In this document: positions 1-10,557 of the stretch, in pieces
How positions within the stretch are numbered: the first letter of the stretch is position 1
Layout: each line of letters starts with the position of its first letter
Position numbers and translations under genes: made by a program
NCBI RefSeq assembly: GCF_963678635.1
Contig: NC_087065.1
Span: forward strand, 72,055,345-72,119,344
Direction of reading: 5' to 3'
From: Symsagittifera roscoffensis
Lineage: Eukaryota > Xenacoelomorpha > Acoela > Convolutidae
DNA: 64,000 bases
The notes under the pieces: model-generated
What the model was told of the DNA's origin: nothing
The model's input: the letters and a program-made list of their open reading frames with translations, nothing else
Database searches by the model: none

Positions 1-9
1 TTTGGGCAA

Positions 10-75
10 TCGACGGGGACGTCGATGGATATTTTTGTCCGGGGAGTGGGGGTAGGACTCACCCACACCGAAAAC
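10..75 (+). promoter_or_regulatory. Conserved purine-rich block before macro ORF (copy A), possible central PPT
   Basis: A stretch of about 65 bases, with a T-run followed by GTCCGGGGAGTGGGGGTAG, is nearly identical at 23094-23160 in copy B although the surrounding DNA has diverged. The core TCCGGGGAGT also lies directly before the LTR at 9675 and, as TCCGCGGAGTG, before the LTR at 34760, which is where the 3' polypurine tract should be. The simplest reading is a second, internal plus-strand primer site. A splice acceptor or internal promoter is also possible. Confidence 0.45.
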
Positions 76-91
76 CTGATCATAAAAAAAA

Positions 92-655
92 TTGAAATCG
101 GCAAAAAAAACCGCAGAACTAGAGACAGAAGGCGAGAATGCTAAAAAACCAGCTTTCGGACGAATTTTTGAATCTTATTTTGACCTACCGAGCCATTATT
201 CAAACAATATCGTAATTACGGACAGCGATTTTATACTCACGGAACGCACATGCGCTATAGCGATAACCGCGGACGTAAGCTTCAAAACAGCACTAGCGGC
301 TGATTTCAAAAGAGAGTATAAGAACATCGAGTTTTTATGGAAACAGAGGCCGGGTGTGGGAGGGATGATAGCGCTGCCCCCTGTTGCATCACAGATACCA
401 GGGAAACATTTGTGTTTCCTGGTTACTAAGGCCACTGACAAGCAACACGTAGAACCAGAGAGCTTGGTATTGGCCTTGAATCGACTTAGGGATTTTCTGG
501 TTGAGAGAGGAGTGACCTTTTTCTCGTTACCATTATATGATCCTAATAGGGAAAAACTACATCCGAGAGAGTTGTACGCCCTTGTACATGTGATATTTTC
601 AGAAACTGACATAGAGGTTTACTTACATAAAAAATACTATCTAAGCATATGCTAA
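92..655 (+). CDS. Diverged macro-domain (ADP-ribose-binding fold) protein, copy A
   Basis: An open frame of 187 codons. Order and spacing of elements match small macro domains of the OARD1/TARG1 type: a first strand ending in ITDSDF (about residue 43), a segment CAIAITADVSFKTALAADF where the family has the glycine-rich MGAGIA loop, then GVGGMIAL, the strand LCFLVTKAT, a helix, FFSLPLYD where the family has SMPRIGCG, and a last helix and strand ending IEVYLHKK. Glycines of both ligand loops are missing, so ADP-ribose binding or hydrolysis may be lost or changed. No in-frame ATG precedes the domain; the frame opens with TTG after a stop. The ORF is uninterrupted here and at 23189-23719. Family assignment is from pattern recognition, not a profile search. 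Confidence 0.65.
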   Translation: MKSAKKTAELETEGENAKKPAFGRIFESYFDLPSHYSNNIVITDSDFILTERTCAIAITADVSFKTALAADFKREYKNIEFLWKQRPGVGGMIALPPVASQIPGKHLCFLVTKATDKQHVEPESLVLALNRLRDFLVERGVTFFSLPLYDPNREKLHPRELYALVHVIFSETDIEVYLHKKYYLSIC

Positions 656-1122
656 GAATTGCATTCGGCGATAAGTGGTTTTTATTAAGTTCACTTGATG
701 GGAATTAGGGTCAAGTTTTAGATTAGGATTAAGTGCATGTATTATCTATTAGGGATTATGTCCGTATGTGATAGTGTAGATGTGTGATGTTTATGTGTTA
801 TGTTATTGTTATGATATGTTTTATGTTTTGTGTCATAAAATACCTAGAATACTCCAGGTAGTCAAGATGACAGCGCTCATTTGTGCTACCTTGGCAAAGA
901 TGCAGGTGGACGATCCACCTTGATGCTAAATTTTTAAATCAGAATTGAGAAGAGAATTTCAATGAAGAGTTTTAAAGATTTGAATGATTTTTTATCCAAG
1001 AATGACGGTTGTAAGTCGCGACTTGTTTTTTAAATCATGATTGATCAGAAATTGTTTATTGAATTCATTGAATCAAACGAGCCGGAGGAAACTTCACGAC
1101 ACGAGAATCAATACGATAAGAA
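656..1122 (+). other. Spacer between macro ORF and accessory polyprotein
   Basis: AT-rich, with a TGTG/TTATG-rich run (about 760-835) that is loosely matched at the same place in copy B (23750-23790). I see no ORF. An ATG at 1123 in AAGAAATGG opens the next frame. Confidence 0.5.
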
Positions 1123-1857
1123 ATGGGTGACACGAATGAACTAATGGAATTCCTCTCAGCGAGTCTAGGAGCGACTCTAGACGAGATCTATCAGCGGCTG
1201 ATCGATTGTGACTTTACACGAGAAGACACGGGGCTGGCGATGTTTGTGGCCGCGCTCCTCAATGCGTTAGGACGAGAGGGTCGAGGGAATCGCCCTACAG
1301 AAGTGGTGTTGATGTTGGCCTTCGGTGAGTCCGGGACCGCCGAGAGAGGTCGAAACCGACTGATGAGATGGCGGCGTGGAGAAATGTCTGGCTACGACCT
1401 GGCTTGTGAGCCAGGACTAGGTGAACAGAGGGACCACCGGCTAGGTGAGATGCCTTTGCCGATCCAACCTGCGCAGCCGCTCATCGGAGCTAAAAGACAA
1501 CGCGATGGGCCAGGCCCGTCCTATTCAGTCGACTCTCCAACAGCTGCTCCTCCTCCGAAGAGAGTGAGGGTGAGCGAAATAGAGATACAGATGTCGGAGA
1601 CGATTGAGACGTTGGAGAAGAAAGAGAGAGATCAGAGCGAGCTGTGTGCCAAACTCCAGGAGTATAGGGCGATAGCTCGAGAAAGAGACGAATGGAAAAA
1701 GAAGTACGAGGATCTGCAGGTGGCCTACAAGGAGGATGAAATAAAGCACCTGAAGGAGCTGTATATGGCAAAGGTGAGCCAAGTGTCACAGGAGGTTCTG
1801 GCGACGATGAAGTCCTCGGAGGGATCCAGGGACACACGCCCCAAGACAAGAGTATAG
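1123..1857 (+). pseudogene. Accessory polyprotein, N-terminal segment with coiled coil (copy A)
   Basis: The first 244 codons of the accessory polyprotein. A small helical region (residues 1-95) with the short block GNRPTEV is followed by a Pro/Ser-rich linker with a basic patch PPPKRVRV (about residue 145; possible nuclear signal) and a charged heptad-like stretch (about 150-225), probably a coiled coil. Copy B (24099-25222) has the same order, including RPTEV, GEMPLP and PPKRARV. The frame stops with TAG at 1855-1857 but goes on in the same frame into the SGNH domain, so the stop looks like decay. Start chosen at ATG 1123 because copy B also starts with an acidic MDN peptide at this point. 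Function unknown; an oligomerising role is a guess. Confidence 0.6.
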
Positions 1858-3395
1858 GAGCTGCGTACACCGAGAGGGCCCGAGGCTCCTCAGCAGACAC
1901 AACAGTCTGCTCCCAGTCAGAGGAACACGATACCAGACCCTTCTGACACCTATCTCGCTCCCCAGTTCCAAGAATCATTCAATCAAGTGGCCAGAGCAAC
2001 AATGGATGAGATTAACAGAACCACTGGGCGGACATTGGGTAGGGTCGTCCCTTCCCAACGTCGTGATCATTCATCCAATAGTTCGGAGCGAGCACCCCGC
2101 ACGGTAGCGTCCTCGGGGACTGCACATGGCGAAACCTTTCAAAAGTCTCGCGTGGTAGACATTAGAAAGAATCTGATGGCACGTCACCAGTTCACGCAAG
2201 TGGTCGCGGAGCATCCTCGAGCCTGCCTGAATGACATGAGCTGGAACCCCGCTACGAGCGACCAGGTAATTCCCCCAGGGAATCGCCACTTGATCATAGG
2301 AGACAGTTTGGTGAGGGATCTGAATGATATCTTCGTCTATGGTCAGACTACCGCTCTGTCCTTTGGAGGAGCCTCAGTGGCTCAGATAATCAAGATGATG
2401 GAGTTCGAGAGCGAAGATTACCTGGACACGCTGGGGATAATGCTGGGAACCAACGACGTCTCGAGAGCCCCAATGACTCCGGAGAGCAAGTGGGAGCCTC
2501 TATTGGTCTGCCTCCTGAACGAACTAAAAGAGAAGTACAGGCCCAGGCTTGTGGTGCTATGCACGATACCACAGAATCCGATGGTGGGCACCTTAGTGGC
2601 AGATTTTATGAATGGCAACGTGACCCGGTGGAACTAAATGACCCGCAGTCTGGTGAGAAACAACCCTGGCGAGCTGCGACTTCTGGATCTCGAGAACATG
2701 TTGCGCATGATTGATCACATCGCGCTCACCAGAGATGGGATACATTTCAACACCCAACAAGGGAGACACTGGATCAATGACGTATTTCAGACGCAGTTGA
2801 GGGAAGTGGAGCAGGAGTCGAGGGCGACCAGTTCTCTGGCTTGGACCAGTTCGACCAGAGGAGGTAGAATAAGGGGAAGCGTGCCCGAATCCCTTGTCAA
2901 CCGCCTAGGGCCCCTGGCAACGGAGACGGCTACAGCTGCACCCATCGCTCCGAGCTCAAACGTAAGAGAGATGCTAGGGACTGCTCCTCCTCCCAGAGCA
3001 CAACCGCTGGAAAGCCGACATGGGAGATCGGTTGATCAGAACAGGAATAACTCCCAGACCGTGTCTAGGAGGAATGACCCGCCCGCTACGGCAAACCCTG
3101 CTTCAGCAGCAGGACCGTCGACAAGCGCCGTGCCGGCGGAGGGAGTTGAACCGAGCAGCGTGCTGCTTTGGAACCGTCCAGACCCTAGTCATTGGGGACC
3201 GTACAAGACGGACATGTCAACGAAGTTGATTATGAATACATTGACGTGTCGGGAGGACGCAATGAGAATGATCAGCGGAGAAAGTCCCACAGTGTCGCGA
3301 TTATATCGAATACCGGGCGTGGATTGGCTGTTAGCAGAGCAGGAGCAGTTCAGCTCCACGACTACGCTCCAGCACGCAGACCTGAATGGATTGCC
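1858..3395 (+). pseudogene. Accessory polyprotein, SGNH/GDSL hydrolase domain 1 (copy A)
   Basis: Same frame as the preceding segment. SGNH-hydrolase blocks are present in order: block I IIGDSLV with the nucleophile Ser codon at 2305-2307, an FGGA glycine block near 2370, block III LGTNDVS (2446-2460) with the oxyanion Asn, and block V DGIHF with the catalytic Asp (2734-2736) and His (2743-2745). All catalytic residues are therefore visible, but a TAA at 2635-2637 falls between blocks III and V. Families with this fold include esterases and lipases; SGNH domains also occur in some non-LTR ORF1 proteins. A Ser/Pro/Arg-rich linker follows (about 2810-3170), then a conserved stretch containing GVDWLL and FSSTT (about 3310-3365) that copy B keeps. 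The reading frame shifts near 3395. Confidence 0.7.
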
Positions 3396-4477
3396 TCAGG
3401 AATACCTATGGACCTCTGAATACCCGATCTCTTACGGACGTCCACCAGAGAGCCAGGGAACTGACGCCACCTGCTCGTAAGGGCAAGTTTCAGACAGATA
3501 GCAAGCCTAACAACAAGCATCACAAGATGTACAGGCAGTTTGCTAAACCACCCGGTCAGACGCCTGGCGAATATTCAAGAGACTACCCCCGAGCGACCAC
3601 GGTGGATGGGGTGACAGGAGATACGGGGAACTGAAGGCCCCAGTCGGTGACGGCCTGTTTGCCGCCTATGATCCCTTGGATATGAAAGCTGCCAAGTACA
3701 TGATAGTGGCCAGTTCGGATTATCTCTACACGCCCCGTTCTCTCTTTTGGCCCGACGTGATTTTCTTGACGGCGTATAAATTGGACTGGGGACAGTCAAT
3801 AGGCATGATGAAAAGTGTGCGAAGGGTGGTCAGCATGGAGCCGCAGGTGATAGTGGTTGCAAGCTCGAATGATCATCTGCAAAGCAGGGGTTTGTTGTCC
3901 CGTCTGACGGATGGGTCGATCCCGAGCAATGAGGTCATAGGAGAGGCGACGCGATAATGACATTGTTCTCGGCGATGGCTGAGGTAGAAACAGCAGCAAA
4001 ACAACGTTTCACTCAAAATGTAGTGAAGGTGGTCTTTGTGTTGTCACCAGGGTACGCTGCATTGCCAAAACCCCTTCAATTTGTGTACACGATGGTCACA
4101 ACGATAGCAGAGGGACGGTTCAACATAATAATTCCTGCCCCGAACAGAATGGTGGACCCCAACAATTATTACCCATCCCGATCTGAGCTTCCTGCCGTTT
4201 GGGCTGACATTTCCAATGCCATACAGGGACTCAAAGATTGTAGCACAACTCGGTTGGTGTTAGATGAGGTTCTGGGGTTGGAGCTGTCCAACTTCGCCAG
4301 GTTGCTGAAGTTAAGACCAGGGGTAGATGACGATCATCTGTTAGTACAACAGGTGGCTGACGATCTCTGGTTTAGACAGATGGATCACGCAGAGAATGAG
4401 CAGGGAAGGACAGTCAGGAAAAAAATGACGTCAGCGGAAGAAGATCTCATGGCACGAAGCCGCACAACAACTTATGG
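3396..4477 (+). pseudogene. Accessory polyprotein, second SGNH-like domain (copy A)
   Basis: Reading passes through three frames: frame 2 to about 3634 (YGPLNTRSL, matching copy B MGPVNARPL), frame 1 to 3957, then frame 3 from 3957 to about 4470. Translated that way it aligns end to end with copy B 26290-27290. It looks like a second SGNH fold: block I MIVASSD (about 3700-3717), a block III-like SSNDHLQSRG (about 3865; copy B has GINDHLHSRG), a strand VVFVLSPGY (about 4030), and block V DDDHL (about 4326-4340) after the conserved VLDEVLGLELSNF. The oxyanion Gly is missing in this copy but present in B. Tandem SGNH domains in one polyprotein are unusual. Activity is doubtful; fold assignment is by motif order only. 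Confidence 0.5.
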
Positions 4478-5649
4478 TTGTACTTGTCACCAAGACTGTG
4501 TACCTTGGGAGAGGACGCGTTCGAGCATGCACCGGCAGTGATCAAAGAGATACACGCGTATCTGAAGAACTTGTTTGATGACCGGGAGTTAGCCGGGGGT
4601 ATGATGTTGCAATTGATGCAGGATGTGAACACGATGTCATTGTACAAGTTCCAAGCTGACGTACTGGCCACGAGGGCACAATATGAACAATCAGATGCTA
4701 TCTTGAGTGGAATGGGAGTGGGATGGACGCCATCCTTCCTCTCGACGTGCTATCCGAGGGCATCTCGGAACCTGATCGCGAGCTTCGTCAAGGATATCAG
4801 GAAGCTGTCGATTGGCCTGATATTAGCCCTGTACGTGACATTTAGCCATGAGAATTTCGTGAAGGGGCCGGCGAATCTCTTCACCCAAGCGTTGGCAGAT
4901 TTGAGATTGGATGGACTCTGATTGCCATGACCTATGGTCGGCTGGGTGATTTGCTTCTGCTGTGGCGTTACCCCGAACAACTCCAGGGAACAAGTCGTGA
5001 GTTCAACGCGCAGTTGGAAACCGCCTCGCTCAGGAAAATGAAAGACTGGAGGACTCTCCTGCTCCAATATCTCTTGCAACAGAACAGAAGTGTCACGGGA
5101 GAAGATAAGGTGGCGACGGATGCGGGTGAGTGTAAACAGTATTGTGGCATGCCCTTGCTGACAGATTTGGCGGTCATGATGCGGATCGATCCGTTGGCTC
5201 TGATTCACGGACTGCGGGAATTCGTCACGGTGGTGTATGGACCGGTGATGTCTTTCGTATTCCCGGACGTGCAAGTCAAGGCATACAGGAGTTCAGTGTT
5301 GTATGTCAACCTGGTCTCAGTCGTAGATTGTTCCGTGCTGAATTGGGTAGAGCAGAGGGAGCTGAGAGGGCTGGCCAGCGACGATAGGCTGTTCGGAAGA
5401 ATAGCGGAGCCGGGTTGGGTGTTGATGGATTTCAACGACAACTTTAAGTGCCGAATGGGCCGCGAAGACCTTTCCCATATACAGTTCAACCCGCAGCTTT
5501 GGAATCTGAGACCAGTAGTGAAAGATTCAGGAGCGGCAATGAGAGTCCCACTTTTGCCAGAGGCCTACGCACACGTGAAAGAGAACCAGCAAGCGTGGCT
5601 TTCCGGGTCCAGGCCGCTGCCGGACCAATCCCCCGATACCCACCGATAA
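4478..5649 (+). pseudogene. Accessory polyprotein, helical middle region (copy A)
   Basis: Frame 2 (4478-4921) and then frame 1 (4927-5649) give a continuous match to copy B 27390-28010 and 28978-29784. Conserved short blocks are GVGWT, LALYVTF, LRLDGL, WRYPEQ, a QYLLQQ stretch before a charged spacer, a CGMPL/GGMPL block, VTVVYGP, KAYRSSVLY and LWNLRP. The frame change at 4921 comes from a few missing bases: copy B has an extra LP at the same point. I do not recognise the family. No signal peptide or clear membrane segment is seen; the region reads as soluble and mostly helical. Confidence 0.5.
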
Positions 5650-7322
5650 GGAGGATGTTGTTGGGAGTCACATCTCCCGTCATTGCTCCTAGTATCGGAG
5701 CAGCTCGTGATGCAGAGAGGAGAATGCTGAAGTGGAGTGAAGGGATGGAGCCGCGCTTCATCAGTTGGAACGTTGCAGCCGCGCACACATTTGACTTCAC
5801 ATTTCCTGATGCTTGGAGCAGGAAAAAGATCAAAGCACCACCTTCCAGGAGACCAGAGGTCTCGGCTGAGGTGTGGAACGAGGTGTATGCCCCCACAGAT
5901 GACTTATCAAGACTGAGGTGGTCAGGAGAGGTGAAAGTAGTGATGCTGGAAGTCGCAAAAGAGTGCAGAGGAGGCTCATACATAACGATAGAGGACCTGG
6001 CACCACATGGCGAGGAGTCGGTAGAATTCCTGGTGAATGATGAGTTGTTCTATCACGCAGGAGACCTGACCGTACCGGCGCGGCCGGACTCGGACATAGA
6101 CACACGACAAGGCCCTTCGGGACCTAAGCCGAAACCTGATGCGAATGACGATGAACTGATGGATCAGGACGATGACAACATCTGGGAAAAGGCAGAAAAG
6201 CCGGGTGAGACGGATCTAGGAGCGTTGGAGAGAGACTTGCTGGAATACCGGTTTAGTGAAGACGACGACGGGGAAGTCGATGGGAGTCTATTGCTGATGA
6301 TGCCATCGTCTTTCATGTCCCCTACAAAAGAGGCGTCGGCCGATTTACCCCCGGTGGACCCAATAAGTCAGGCGAGAGAGTGCCGAAATAAGGATCCAGA
6401 AAGATTGCTTCATGAGTCACCAAGGAGGAGAAAGATTGAAGAGTCAATGAGGGTATCCTTCCTGAGTACGCTACCGGAAGACGAATGAGAGAGGTACCAA
6501 AGTGAACTAGAAAGCAAGACAGGGGCAACCTGGAACCGAGTGAACTTCATGGAAAGGTCATGGGAGGTGATACGAAGATACGAGACGCAGTCCATAATGA
6601 AGGTGGGATTGAATCAACCCATTATGCGTGAGGTCCTGGAGAAAATAATGAACTCCATAGAATCTGATGTTCTGACCGAGTCAGTTACAGAGGACAATGC
6701 CGATGATCAGCAGGTCATGAAGAAATTACCCATCAGACGAGCCAAAAAAGGGCTGAAGCGGCTGAAAGGGAAGACAGGAAGTCGAGCCGTAAACCAGAGA
6801 GTGGTGAAATCAAAAGCCAGCACAGTGGTGGCCTCTTTGACGAGTGCAGGTCGTTCAGGCGAGAACGGGCAAGGAGATGGTGCGACGCTGGGGAGAAAGA
6901 GAGAACCTGATACCCCTATGTTCTTGGCAGGTCTGACCACAACAGCCACGAAATCAAAGAAGACTGCACGAACCCTAGCAGACACTAAGCTAGAGATGGA
7001 GATCATCAGTCAGTGTGGATCTGGAGGACTTGATGATTACAGGCCCTCGCGAACCATCATGGCCCGGATGAAACTGAGAGGACAACTCGACGTGGTCGAG
7101 TACAGTCGAGTCACTGTGCCGGAATTGGTCCACATGGGAGATCCAGCAGGGGGTTTTGTGGAGATGTTGAAGGCGAGGAACTCCGCGAGAGGGCACCTGA
7201 TGGCTTGGAGCGAGAAGCGAGCTATGCAGGAATATCTGAAAGGGCTTACGGAGAGTTCTAACCTAAATCGGAAAGAAGACGGCACGGTAATGTCCTCGGA
7301 GGCGAACAAAATCGGGCTGTAA
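5650..7322 (+). pseudogene. Accessory polyprotein, acidic linker and ETQS region (copy A)
   Basis: One frame runs from about 5448 through 7322 with a TGA at 6486-6488. The start of this stretch (5650-6100) is poorly conserved in copy B. Then comes a strongly acidic linker (about 6140-6290), a conserved block SPRRRKIE and FLSTLPED (6417-6483; copy B SPRRRRIE and FLGTLPEE), the ETQSIMKVGLN block (about 6582), a Lys/Arg-rich segment (6720-6830), and ISQCG and RNSARGHL blocks (7005-7200). The stop at 6486 and the TAA at 7320-7322 both interrupt stretches that continue to align with copy B, so both look like decay. Function unknown. Confidence 0.5.
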
Positions 7323-9177
7323 AAACTACTGGAAATTTCTTGGAGGGCGACCCTCCAAAGATACTTCGACGAGACGATGCATGCGCCTGCGACGGTGGCA
7401 GCATACCTGGCTCATCCGTGCACGAGAACTGACCTGCAAGTACGGTTGGCTTGGTGCTTGATGGGCATCAAGAAGGCGGAATATGAAGCCAGTAATGATT
7501 TGAAATCAAAGGAACAGGAGCTGGAGCTGATGGAAGCCCTGCGAGCGTTGATTTCAAAAGACGATTCTGCGATAGCCTGGGCTAAGCGTAAGGATACCCT
7601 TTGCGTTGTAAGGTTCGTGGTGGATCGTATCCCCACTCCTGTTTTGGGAGAATGCATAAAGATCATTCCGCAAAAGGGAGTTGATTGCGAAAGAAACTTC
7701 CTTAGGGTACTCCTGGAACTATATCAGGATATGCCGTTGGTTGTACCAAATAGGGAGTCGAACGACATGGAGAGCTATCGCAAGTTGGAAGAAGTGAGAA
7801 GGTATTCCAACAAAGGATTGAAAGTGAGCCGGCAGTTGATTGAAACAGTCAGGGAACAGAAAGACTTTGCAACACTAGGGAAATTGAAGTCGTTCCAATA
7901 TGTGTCTGGCATACCGGGGATGGCGTATAATCCCTTCGTGAATGAAGAGTACAGGGAAGCGTATTTCGACTATGAGCAAGTCATAGTGCTCAATTTCTGG
8001 GTCGAACGTATTAAGGAAACTGGAATGCTGATGGTGGAACAACCCAAGCTGGGAATTATCTTGGAAGAAAGAGTGGTCGAACCCTCGGTTCCCGAGCTAA
8101 AGGGGCAAGTGAGTTTTGATTGTGGTTCTTGGGACGGTCCCTTGAAAACCAGACTGGTGACGATGTGGGAACTCACGAAGCCTTCTTGGTGTCCTCATCC
8201 TAATGCCGGTTTAATCTGGGACATGACGGCGGATATCACGTTAGACCTAGATGATGACGCGAGTTTGCATGATCTGGCCATGATACATCATCTGCTGGCC
8301 ATGAGGTTGACGAAGCGGAAGAGCAACCCATCCACGGAGCTGTCTGAGGAAGGTCCATCGAGCAATTGGTTGAAGCAAGGCACATGCTTGGCTCAACATA
8401 GTGGGATGGAAGGACATGTTTGCAACTTGGGACACTGCCTGATTACGCTGAGCGAGCAGCATCGACAACTGGCACGTTTGTACGGAAGATTGAGCATGTC
8501 GGATAAGAGTGGCATGGAGTTGGTCGCGGACTGCCATGGGGTGACGGATGTAAACTTGACCACTGCCTTGGGATTTTGTAGCATGTCGAGCTCGATAGAA
8601 TCGCTGGAGCGCCTGGAGCGTGCCCATGAGCTAGTGACGTCCCTCAGCGTGGAAGTATTCCCTGGAGCATTGCAGACAGAGCAGAAGATTGGAGGCTGGC
8701 TGGCAAGAAGCTCTGGAAAATGAAATGAATCTGAAGGATAGTGAAGCCTATCATAGACCTACTGGTTCAAAATATCTGGTGGGTTCAAGCTCCGCACCAT
8801 ATTGCAAAAGTAGGTATCCTACGCACATGGTGGTGATGGATGCGAGGACGCAGCAGGTGTTGATTGACCAACTTTTCTCTGTGCCAAAGTGCGTGAGGTT
8901 GGCCAGAATGTCGGAGAGGTCATATGATTTGCTGCCGAAGATCTTTTGGGCAGTCCCGAAGAGATCTGAAGGCGAGTTGCAAGACGTAGTGGGTGAAGAG
9001 TTCATGAGGTTGAACGAAGGTAATGTGAGCGAGTTCCAGAAGCAGAAAGCGAGTGGAGCGTTACCCACAGAATTCCCCACCATAGAAGAGAAAGACGATT
9101 TGCACAGAATTATGATGGATATTTATATATATATGGAGAACATAGGTGAGTATATTTACCTATTTAAACACGACTGA
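7323..9177 (+). pseudogene. Accessory polyprotein, C-terminal region (copy A)
   Basis: Open from 7323 to about 8723, then shifted into another frame (8689-9177). Together they match copy B 31520-33251. Conserved blocks include RLAWCL/RFAWCM, AKRKDTLC, YVSGI.GMAY, a WELTKPSWCP.PN block (about 8168-8200), DCHGVTDVNLTTALGF (about 8530-8578; copy B DFHGGTEVNLVTALGF), SVEVFPG.LQTEQK and FSVPKCVRLARMSE. The frame break falls right after LQTEQK, where copy B reads straight through. The invariant His-Gly, Trp and Cys positions suggest a folded enzymatic or binding domain, but I cannot name it. The last ~15 codons (IYIYMEN...) do not match copy B and are probably not original. Confidence 0.5.
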
Positions 9178-9674
9178 AGTTTTTAACCTGTGTAAGACAC
9201 AATTTCACTGTGGCGACATGTAAGTTTCGGTAAGCTCGCTCGGAAAGGGTGAGTAACTCAATAACTTTCCTAGCCACAGAGTTTCTTAGTTTTAATATCA
9301 AATAGGACCGCATAAATAACTGATTATACTTGGTGAGTGACGTTAAGTTAATTTTAACGGGTGCGTGGCCGTGCCACGTCCCAACTTTTTAATCAGCAAG
9401 AGCGAAAAGAAGTTTTATGACAAGTGACGTAAGTAGTCAGAAAAGAAATTTTATCTAGGACACTCCTCATGGTGCAAGTTTTGTGAAAATGTTGGAAGGC
9501 AGTGAGATGTAGTACGATGCCGTTTGTGACACGTAGTGAGTTGAGGTGGAGTAGATAAATTTCATTTTCTTATGCGATTTGTAAGATTGATTATAGAAAA
9601 CTGGAACACTACTTGACGATAACCAGGTGTTATGCGATCAATAGGGACATTTATGGGGACTTGTCCGGGGAGTA
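9178..9674 (+). promoter_or_regulatory. 3' untranslated stretch and 3' polypurine tract of copy A
   Basis: Non-coding. It shares with 34140-34759 and 40080-40714 the order CGTCCCAAC, TTTTATCTAGG, GGTGCA and a GTAGTACGATGCCGTTTGT block, so it is the 3' leader to the LTR. It ends in TTGTCCGGGGAGTA directly before the TGTGCC that opens the LTR, the expected position of the plus-strand primer. Confidence 0.55.
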
Positions 9675-10557
9675 TGTGCCATTCTGTCAGATTGGCACAG
9701 CGCAACCTTCAGGCACAGAAAAAGACGACTAAAGGCCTTAGTAACAAAAAAGTGCTGCGAAGGAGGGTCGAAATATTCCGGAAGTTTAAATTTTTTAAAT
9801 TTCGATTGACGGGCAAGTATTTCTCAGAAATACAAAAAGACGGCCATTTTGACAAAAAGGAACGAAAAAAAACAGAACAACGACAAATATAGTGAAAAAC
9901 AGTCGCACGAGAAAACGAGAAAAACGAAGCCTCTTATCGTGACAATCACACGCGATAAGACCGATAGCAGAGAGAAACAGTGAGAAAGGAGGCTTCAGTG
10001 GGGAAGGAATATTCCGCGGAACCCTCCCGTGCCACAAATTGGGAGAGATAACAACGTTATCTCGAGAAGAATACGAGAGCGGAGGCTTGGCCCCCCAGAG
10101 ACTGTTATATGTTGAAGGACTGCAGTAAACTAATTTTTAGCTACTCTGATGCCATAGAACTTTGAATTAACACCGGTGTAACTTGATATTTTAGAGCATG
10201 AGTAGCTAGAAAGAGGAAAGGGTCAATCCATCTCCAATGGATTTAATATAGAACTGTCACACAAAAACATAATGAAATAGGGTGTTCGAGCCGTGTTTTC
10301 AATAGCAATCACGTAGACTGAGGATCCGAGACTCGCTATGTGGTTGTGTTCGCATGTAAACGAAAGCTGATCAAAAGTCGTTTGACTGATGGCCTAAAAA
10401 TAGTAACTTTTTACTTAGCCCTAAACAGACCAGAAAATCAAATGGCAAGGTCGAGACGGTGAAAAACGAGTCGGATTAAAGTAACTGACGTCTGCCATTC
10501 ATTAATAGGTACTTTCTCTATGCTCCGTCGCTGTGTAGTATTTGGGCGAATGTTACA
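9675..10557 (+). repeat. 3' LTR of copy A (oldest, most diverged subfamily)
   Basis: About 883 bp. It begins TGTGCCATTC after the purine tract and ends GGGCGAATGTTACA, the same ends as the other LTRs here (TGTGACA...TGTTACA, an imperfect 7-bp inverted repeat). The internal stem-loop at 10225-10243 and the GTTTTCAATAGC region correspond to the poly(A)-side part of the LTRs at 12631, 34760 and 46850. A PLE abuts the 3' end. Confidence 0.6.
10225..10243 (+). promoter_or_regulatory. LTR stem-loop (AATCCAT / ATGGATT)
   Basis: A 7-bp stem with a 5-nt loop, at the same LTR position as 13229-13247, 35330-35348 and 47408-47426. The outer base pair changes from A-T here to G-C in the 47-kb LTR, which keeps pairing. 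It probably acts in the transcript (R/U5 or poly(A) region). Confidence 0.5.

Larger units (their letters stand above)
1..10557 (+). mobile_element. Giant gypsy-type LTR element, copy A (3' part)
   Basis: This is the 3' portion of a large LTR retrotransposon whose 5' half lies outside the window. From left to right it has a purine-rich tract (about 37-54), a macro-domain ORF, a long accessory polyprotein broken by stops and frameshifts, a 3' untranslated stretch ending in a purine-rich primer site, and an LTR (9675-10557). The same order recurs at 23094-35671 (copy B), where it directly follows a gypsy integrase. Protein similarity between the copies runs over nearly the whole length although the DNA is clearly diverged, so these are old separate copies, not a recent duplication. 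That gag and pol sit just upstream of base 1 is inferred from copy B. Confidence 0.7.

Noticed and set aside
92-655. Macro-domain ORF considered as a host gene
   Set aside because: It occurs twice in the same mobile-element context next to a gypsy purine tract and without introns, so it is better explained as element-encoded.
5486-5983. 165-codon minus-strand frame
   Set aside because: Antisense shadow of the polyprotein; no similarity between copies on this strand.
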